Assembly: GCA_016256075.1 (NCBI GenBank)
Contig: SDVU01000661.1
Coordinates: forward strand, 1 to 11,516
Direction of reading: 5' to 3'
From: Dictyocoela muelleri
Lineage: Eukaryota > Microsporidia
DNA: 11,516 nt
Position numbers and translations under genes: made by a program. The notes below the pieces were generated by a model. That model had not been told where the DNA came from, searched no databases, and saw only the letters and a list, made by a program, of their open reading frames with translations. Shown in pieces: positions 7,462-11,516 of this stretch (position 1 is its first letter; every line of letters begins with the position of its first letter).

Positions 7462-7846
7462 AGAATTACAAATTTATCTAATTTTTTCATAAGCTCACTT
7501 ATTTAAATAGATTTAACAGGTAATTTAAATTTATTTTTTTTATATAGGTGTTTAGCTTGTCATCCTCTTTGGGGCCGTCGTGAAATTTAAGATGCCAAGA
7601 AACCGAAATAATAAACGATATACAGAATCTTATGCTGTTCAATAATCCCGGATTAGTTTTTCAAAATTAATAAAATATATATACTTTTTCCTAAACGGTT
7701 TTGCCATATTAGGAGAAAGTATAAATATTTCATTAATTTTGAAAAACTAATCTGGGATTATTGAACAGCATAAAATTCTGTATATCGTTTATTATTTCGG
7801 TTTCTTGGCATCTTAAATTTCTCGAAGGCCCGAAACGGGTTAATAC

Positions 7847-7855
7847 CGACAACTC
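7847..7855. repeat. Right 9-bp target-site duplication (CGACAACTC)
   Basis: This is an exact copy of 6470-6478. SINE copy B resumes immediately afterwards. Confidence 0.85.
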
Positions 7856-7890
7856 TCCGACTGAAGCTATGGATGTTGTCAGCATAATAT
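7847..7890 (+). repeat. tRNA-headed SINE, copy B, 3' end
   Basis: After the target duplication, the text TCCGACTGAAGCTATGGATG continues to TTGTCAGCATAATAT. It aligns with the 3' ends of copy A (GGTATGGATGTTGTTAACATG) and copy C (AATATAGATATTGTCAACATG). It completes the SINE that the foldback element interrupts. There is no polyA tail. Confidence 0.8.
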
Positions 7891-7938
7891 AATAAAACAA
7901 ATAGATAAAAATAGAATTCATTGTTTTAAATAAAACAA

Positions 7939-8086
7939 AATCTTTTAACAAAAATCTTTTTCAATAAATCTGTAAAGATAAATAAAAAATCGTTAAAATG
8001 AAATCGTTTATCTAATCTTTTAATTTTTTTTATCAAATCTGTAAAAATAATTATAAAACCCTTAAAGTGAAATCCTTTATGAAATA
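7939..8086. repeat. Two tandem copies of a 75-bp AT-rich block upstream of the kinase
   Basis: Copy 1 (7939-8013) and copy 2 (8014-8086) share AATCTTTTAA, AAATCTGTAAA, a TTAAA(A/G)TGAAATC core and TTTATCT or TTTATGA near the end. They differ by small gaps. A further weak echo (AAAATCTTTTTATAG) follows. The block ends about 90 bp before the kinase ATG. A regulatory role is possible but nothing in the sequence proves it. Confidence 0.7.
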
Positions 8087-8159
8087 TTTTAAAAATCTTT
8101 TTATAGTCAACTTTTTTGATAAATCAATCAAAAAAAACTAAAAAAAAACTAAAATTATA

Positions 8160-8175
8160 TTTTTATAGTTTGCCC
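8160..8175 (+). promoter_or_regulatory. Possible core promoter: TTTTTATAG and CCC just before the ATG
   Basis: TTTTTATAG followed by TTTGCCC sits immediately upstream of the ATG at 8176. Microsporidian genes often have very short 5' leaders with a C-rich or G-rich motif near the start. The match here is only a short string, so this is a suggestion that depends on the organism guess. Confidence 0.3.
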
Positions 8176-8763
8176 ATGAATTTCATAATCTCAATTGAAG
8201 GAATTGATAAATCTGGAAAAACAACACTTTCAAAAAATTTATTAAATCGTTTAAATTCATCGCTACTAGTTAAATCTAAAAATATCCCTGTTTCCAGAAT
8301 AAGTTTTCCTGATAGATCAACAGAAATTGGAAACTTAATCGATAAATATTTGAAAAATAAAGTTGAATTTAATCCAGAAACGATTCATTTGCTTTTTTCA
8401 GCCAATAGGTGGGAAAACATAGACAGGTTGAAAAACGGAATTGTTATTTTGGATAGATATGTCTATTCGGGAATCGCTCATAGTCTTGTACTGGGTTGTG
8501 ATGAAAAATGGACAATATCTTCTGATTTAGGTTTGCCTGAACCTGATATATCTATTTTCATTGATCTTAAGGCTAATGGCGCTTTGAAAAGGTCTATGTT
8601 TGGAGAAGAAAAGTATGAAAATGTTGAATTTATGGATAGAACTTATACTTTTTTAAAGAGGCTTGTTTTGGACAGTAAAAATCCACTAATTATTGATGGA
8701 AATTTGTCACAAGAAGAAATTTCAGAATTGGTTTTTGAAAAAATAATCAAAATGATTCAATAA
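8176..8763 (+). CDS. Thymidylate kinase (dTMP kinase), eukaryotic type, 195 aa
   Basis: It phosphorylates dTMP to dTDP with ATP, the step that feeds thymidine into DNA synthesis; it is a cytosolic or nuclear enzyme with no signal or membrane segment seen. The P-loop is GIDKSGKT (residues 9-16). FPDRST (44-49) is the substrate-binding DR motif. HLLFSANRWE (71-80) is highly typical of eukaryotic enzymes. ILDRYVYSGIAHS (91-103) matches the family signature except for His where Phe/Tyr is usual. GLPEPD (119-124) and a lid-like RSMFGEEKYE (139-148) follow. The length is slightly short (many are 200-215 aa). The start is the first ATG in frame; the frame extends upstream to 8116 only through non-ATG codons rich in Lys, so I exclude that extension. 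There are no introns and no frame breaks. The stop overlaps an AATAAA. It is the only intact host gene here, with no operon partner. Confidence 0.95.
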   Translation: MNFIISIEGIDKSGKTTLSKNLLNRLNSSLLVKSKNIPVSRISFPDRSTEIGNLIDKYLKNKVEFNPETIHLLFSANRWENIDRLKNGIVILDRYVYSGIAHSLVLGCDEKWTISSDLGLPEPDISIFIDLKANGALKRSMFGEEKYENVEFMDRTYTFLKRLVLDSKNPLIIDGNLSQEEISELVFEKIIKMIQ

Positions 8764-8764
8764 A
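8759..8764 (+). terminator. AATAAA polyadenylation signal overlapping the kinase stop
   Basis: The last Gln codon and the TAA stop form CAATAAATC, so a canonical AATAAA spans the stop codon. This implies a very short 3' untranslated region, as reported for compact microsporidian genomes. In DNA this AT-rich the hexamer could be chance. Confidence 0.45.
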
Positions 8765-9212
8765 TCCTAAATTAAAGAAACAAATACTTTAAAAATTCGT
8801 ATTATAAACCTTAATTAAAGTTTTTACTATCATAACTATACAAAAATAAATCATTATGATTTTTAAAATATTTATAACTATTTAAAACATATATCAACTT
8901 TATGTCTATTTTATCAAATATTCACTTTTTGTCGAATTTTGAATTCGTTTTAAAATTAGAATATTTACTTTTTAGAAATTCAATATATTAAAAAAAGATT
9001 AATCAAAGATAAAGGCTTACTGATTATCTTTGTTAAAATTATGAATAGAAATCTCTAGAGAAGTGAAAACAAATTCATAACTGTTTTTTCGGGAGATAGA
9101 ATATATTTTGATGACCTTTATATTTTATTAACAAGCCGTGTTTTATTAACTGTGAGCGATTTTTATGCTCCTAATTTATTTCAATTTAGTTTTGTCAAAC
9201 AAGAGTATTTTG
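8765..9212. other. AT-rich interval downstream of the kinase, nothing recognised
   Basis: Neither strand shows a sustained open frame or a familiar protein block. The only structure seen is an inverted repeat CAAAGATAA/TTATCTTTG at about 9004-9031 with an 11-base loop, which in AT-rich eukaryotic DNA carries little weight. Confidence 0.5.
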
Positions 9213-9665
9213 TACAGTACATGTTGACAATATCTATATTTCCAACCCGGAGAGTTTTCACCAACCATAGTCTTTAGATCTTTGCTTCCTGGTGTTTAAG
9301 TAATACGTTGCTACTAAGGTGTCCAAAGGCCTGCTGTAAACAAGATTTTCATTTATCAATGACTTAGCAGGATACAACTAATTAGTGTCATTTTCATTAA
9401 TATTTTAATTTTACTGTTTATTTTGTCGAGAGGTGTCTCCGATCTAATAATCCCCCGCACCTAGTAGAGTCTCTTCTGCTTTATTTTCATATTACAACGA
9501 GTCTAATAAGCCATATTACACGGAATAGCTGTTATAAATACAATTCTATAGTTATTGACCGCATGATTCAATCACAATTATTTATTAAAGAGCGACGTCA
9601 GCGGGATTTCTACCTCGACACTCTAACGTTACATTCAAGATTGTTAACCATGAATTTATCTGGCA
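9213..9665 (-). repeat. tRNA-headed SINE, copy C (about 453 bp, minus strand)
   Basis: Read on the minus strand the head is GCCAGATAAATTCATGGTTA (worn A box), then ACAATCTTGAATGTAA, then GTCGAGGTAGAAATCCCGCT (B box with two changes), then GACGTC. The body and 3' part match copy A: GCGGTCAATAACTATAGAAT, AGCAGAAGAGACTC (shared with A), CCTGCTAAGTCATT, AAAGATCTAAAGACTATGG and TATTGTCAACATG. The length equals that of copies A and B, which supports these boundaries. No clear flanking duplication is visible. Confidence 0.83.
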
Positions 9666-9820
9666 AATAAGCGTTTTAATAAAAAAAAACTTTAAATACC
9701 CTTAAATTATAATTATTTGACATAGTAGGTAAATAATGTAATCATATGGGATTTAAATTTCAATAAAATGATTTAGATGGTTAAATAATTTAAACGCCAA
9801 ATTTACAGGGATTTTCATAG

Positions 9821-10036
9821 TTATAGACATATTTTAAATTTATAGACATCTTTTTCCAAACCTATAGACATATTTTTACAAAGTTATAAACACATTTTAG
9901 CATAGTTATAGACACATTTTACTAAAGTTATAAACACGTTTTAATATATTATAGACACATTTTACAAAAGTTATATACACATTTCACTTAAATCATAGAC
10001 ACATTTTACTTAAATTATAAACCTATTTTTCCAGAT
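9821..10036. repeat. 22-bp minisatellite, TTATAGACACATTTTACAAAAG-like, about 10 units
   Basis: Ten consecutive units of 21-23 bp share the core TTATA(G/A)ACACATTTTA followed by a variable A/T-rich tail. The core varies mainly at the G/A position and at the CA/TA pair. The array is direct and spacerless. It has no coding content and lies between SINE C and the Merlin relic. Confidence 0.88.
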
Positions 10037-10320
10037 GGTATATAAATAATTTACATTTTTATACTAAAATAGACCAAAAAAATAACCTATAACCTTTAAA
10101 ACTAAAAAATATAGCCCCGTTCAGCATCTAGATTTTTCTTTGGGTGAAAACCAATTGAAATATACGTTAAGAACAATTTTAGGATAAAATCAAATACTTT
10201 TTCGGTGCTGATAATATTAGGCAATATGAAATTTAAATCTTATTTAAATCCGAAAAAATGTATTTGAGTTTTCCAGAAATTTTTCTTGAGTATATTTCGC
10301 ATAAAATTCTCGGGTCAAGA

Positions 10321-10357
10321 CTGTGAGAGTGACCGAATTAGTGTGGGACTCTCACAG
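10321..10357. repeat. Perfect 10-bp inverted repeat upstream of the Merlin relic
   Basis: CTGTGAGAGT and ACTCTCACAG are exact reverse complements separated by 17 bases. The pairing extends three more base pairs (AAG with CTT) past one bulge. It lies 26 bp before the first Met of the Merlin relic and could be part of that element's left terminus, but no matching right terminus was found. Confidence 0.65.
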
Positions 10358-10382
10358 CTTTAAGAAAAAATCAAAAAAAACC

Positions 10383-11275
10383 ATGCAAAATTTTATAAAT
10401 TTACTAACAAGTACCAAAGCAATGTATTCTTATCGAAAACCAATACAATAAATTTCTTGATAAAAACAAGCATATTGATGGAGTTACAAACTGTTGTTCT
10501 TGTGGAAAGCCGATGTTTTCGAAAAAATCTAATAAATGTTATAACAATATTATTTATAGATGTACATCGAGGATTTGCAGAAAAAAGAATTTCGATTTTT
10601 TATGATAAATTAATCAGTATTCTAATTATACCTATTAATAATTAATTTTTAGCGATTTATGAGATACTTTGCCGGGATTTCGAAAAAAGAATATTAAATG
10701 ATTGCAATATATCAAAAATGAATCTACAAAAAAATTAAAAAAAATATCTATGAATATTTTAATTAAAAAATTTCTATGTATGTAAATAAAGTATTAGGAG
10801 ATGAATATTCAGTTCAAATAAGTGAAACTGTGATATAAAGGACAATTAATAGTTTCACCTTCTAATATGTATGATAAAATTCCAAGATGCACGTGGATTG
10901 TCGGGATTATTGAGGCTTATACAGGTAATATGGTCTTGGAAATATTATCTGATAGAAAAATACTTACATTTACTAAGTTTATTTATGACCATGTGAAAAT
11001 TGGAATACTTATGATAACTGATGGATATCCTTCATATCCTAAATCTGCAAAAAATTCGTTTTATTCCCATGAAATTGTTAATCACAACAAAGGATTGTAA
11101 AACAATAAAGGATATCATACAAATAATATTGAAAATTTATGGTCACAATTAAAGTATGAAGAGAAAAAAGTTTAAGAATAAACAAAAATAAACCATTTAT
11201 TCGTTTTTTAATGAGTTTATTTGGCGATATTACAATTTACAAAATCATGAAATAAAACTGATTGGAGAAAAATAA
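10383..11275 (+). pseudogene. Merlin (IS1016/IS1595-like) DDE transposase pseudogene
   Basis: Several frames carry the family's parts in order. MQNFINLLTSTKAMYSYRK at 10383 is the N-terminus. CCSCGKPMFSKKSN and then YRCTSRICRKK (about 10492-10590) form the N-terminal zinc ribbon. VLGDEYSVQISETVI (about 10790-10835) is the first catalytic block. PRCTWIVGIIEAYTGNMVLE, LMITDGYPSYPKSAKNS and HEIVNHNKG are the second, and HTNNIENLWSQLKYE (about 11116-11160) holds the Glu. NEFIWRYYNLQNHEIKL runs to a stop at 11273-11275. The span is about 297 codons, normal for Merlin. The first catalytic Asp of the expected I-D-E-T is Ser, and several frame changes and stops are present, so it is dead. Conserved patches are closest in style to microsporidian Merlin copies that I remember; that is from memory, not a search. 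No terminal repeats were secured. Confidence 0.87.
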
Positions 11276-11334
11276 ATTTATTTTATAATTTATCTATTAA
11301 ATTAAAATATTTAATTAATTAACTTGAGGCTAGA

Positions 11335-11345
11335 TAGCTCAGTGG
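11335..11345 (+). promoter_or_regulatory. RNA polymerase III A box in SINE copy D
   Basis: TAGCTCAGTGG fits the tRNA A-box consensus TRGCNNAGYNGG in order and spacing apart from a single-base shortening. It is followed by TTAAC, as in tRNA D-arms. Confidence 0.8.
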
Positions 11346-11378
11346 TTAACACTCTTAAATCTAAAATTTAAGTATCGA

Positions 11379-11389
11379 GGTTCGAATCC
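11379..11389 (+). promoter_or_regulatory. RNA polymerase III B box in SINE copy D
   Basis: GGTTCGAATCC is an exact match to the consensus GGTTCGANTCC. It starts 44 bases after the A box begins, a tRNA-like distance. The tRNA 3' acceptor strand is not preserved, so this is a promoter relic or SINE head and not a tRNA gene. Confidence 0.85.
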
Positions 11390-11516
11390 CATGACGTCAC
11401 TATTTAAAAAATAATGAGGGAATGACATTAAGCGGTCAAAACTATATAATTATAGTATAATATACAGTTGTTCCAGTGTGGTATAGCTGATTAAGACTTG
11501 GTCTAATATGACAATG

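Larger units (their letters stand above)
6479..7846. mobile_element. 1368-bp nested-palindrome foldback element, 9-bp duplication (Mutator/FB-like)
   Basis: The ends are GTTACTAACTCGCTTTGGGGCC on the left (first 20 bases are the usable repeat) and, read inward from the right, GTATTAACCCGTTTCGGGCC. They continue together into CGAGAAATTT. The element is a palindrome made of palindromes. An outer module of about 270 bp at each end (6489-6761, centre about 6625; 7565-7839, centre about 7702) is itself an inverted repeat. The two modules are inverted relative to each other about a centre near 7162, and the inner arms (6762-6850 against 7480-7564) also pair. The centre holds 16-bp arrays and a roughly 150-bp duplication. 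No transposase is seen. A 9-bp duplication with long structured inverted repeats fits Mutator-type non-autonomous elements and resembles Drosophila FB foldback elements in layout; the family assignment is inferred. Confidence 0.85.
9666..10382. other. Gene-free interval with a minisatellite and a hairpin
   Basis: It contains the 22-bp array (9821-10036) and the inverted repeat (10321-10357). The intervening DNA, including a less AT-rich patch near 10115-10145, gave no protein, RNA or terminal-repeat signal that I recognise. Confidence 0.5.
11328..11516 (+). repeat. tRNA-headed SINE, copy D (truncated by the window end)
   Basis: This is the best-preserved head of the family. It starts GGCTAGATAGCTCAGTGG, then TTAACACTCTTAAATC, then CGAGGTTCGAATCCC, with the body ACGTCACTATTTAAAAAATA, ATTAAGCGGTCAAAA, ATATACAGTTGTTCCAG, GTATAGCTGATTAAGACTTG. 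It runs out of the window, so its length is unknown. It begins 52 bp after the Merlin relic's last codon. Its intact pol III boxes make it the youngest copy here or the one nearest the founder. Confidence 0.88.

Noticed and set aside
7733-7951. 72-residue minus-strand reading frame
   Set aside because: It lies within the palindromic module of the foldback element and runs across its edge into SINE sequence; no protein similarity.
8116-8175. N-terminal extension of the thymidylate kinase (20 residues)
   Set aside because: It opens with a TTG codon and is Lys-rich from A-runs; the first ATG (8176) gives a start typical of the family just before the P-loop.
9003-9032. Hairpin as a transcription terminator after the kinase
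   Set aside because: It is about 240 bp past the stop; hairpin terminators are not expected for pol II, and short stems are common in AT-rich DNA.
9821-10036. CRISPR array
   Set aside because: The units are direct and contiguous with no spacers, and the setting is eukaryotic.
11328-11395. Functional tRNA gene
   Set aside because: A and B boxes are good, but the acceptor stem is not paired, the anticodon arm is poor, and the same sequence recurs as the head of a 450-bp repeat.

Overview
The window is very AT-rich, intron-free where it can be judged, and has one convincing host gene in 11.5 kb: a eukaryotic-type thymidylate kinase at 8176-8763. Almost everything else recognisable is decayed transposable-element DNA: a pogo/Tigger element, two or three hAT-type elements, a Merlin (IS1016/IS1595-like) relic, long palindromic foldback elements, and a dispersed repeat with a tRNA-like head that looks like a SINE family. 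A compact intronless kinase with an AATAAA overlapping its stop codon, a CCC directly before the ATG, and a Merlin of the 'TDGYPSYP...TNNIENLW' type together suggest a large-genome, transposon-rich microsporidian. That assignment is inference; a small metazoan or another AT-rich protist is not excluded.

Layout. 1-490: AT-rich DNA with no gene, only a CGTAAAA motif repeated five times and a 16-bp palindrome. 491-2759: one pogo/Tigger element with both termini and TA flanks, its transposase relic on the minus strand, split by a 460-bp hAT-type MITE (1206-1665). 2771-3220: SINE copy A (minus), touching the Tigger end. 3286-3367: a lone hAT terminus. 3697-5391: a hAT element with both ends and a decayed transposase on the plus strand. 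5496-5760: a 265-bp palindromic MITE. 6068-7890: SINE copy B (plus), split by a 1.37-kb palindrome-of-palindromes foldback element (6479-7846) flanked by a 9-bp duplication. 7939-8086: a duplicated 75-bp AT-rich upstream block, then the thymidylate kinase. 8764-9212: nothing recognised. 9213-9665: SINE copy C (minus). 9821-10036: a 22-bp minisatellite. 10383-11275: the Merlin relic. 11328-11516: SINE copy D (plus), cut by the window end.

How it fits together. There is no operon or multi-gene system here. The interest is the insertion order: hAT MITE into Tigger, Tigger into or beside the AT tail of SINE A, and foldback element into SINE B. The four SINE copies act as a common reference for dating these events. 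The thymidylate kinase is the only open frame that looks to be under selection. It sits about 285 bp from the nearest SINE tail and has very short flanks.
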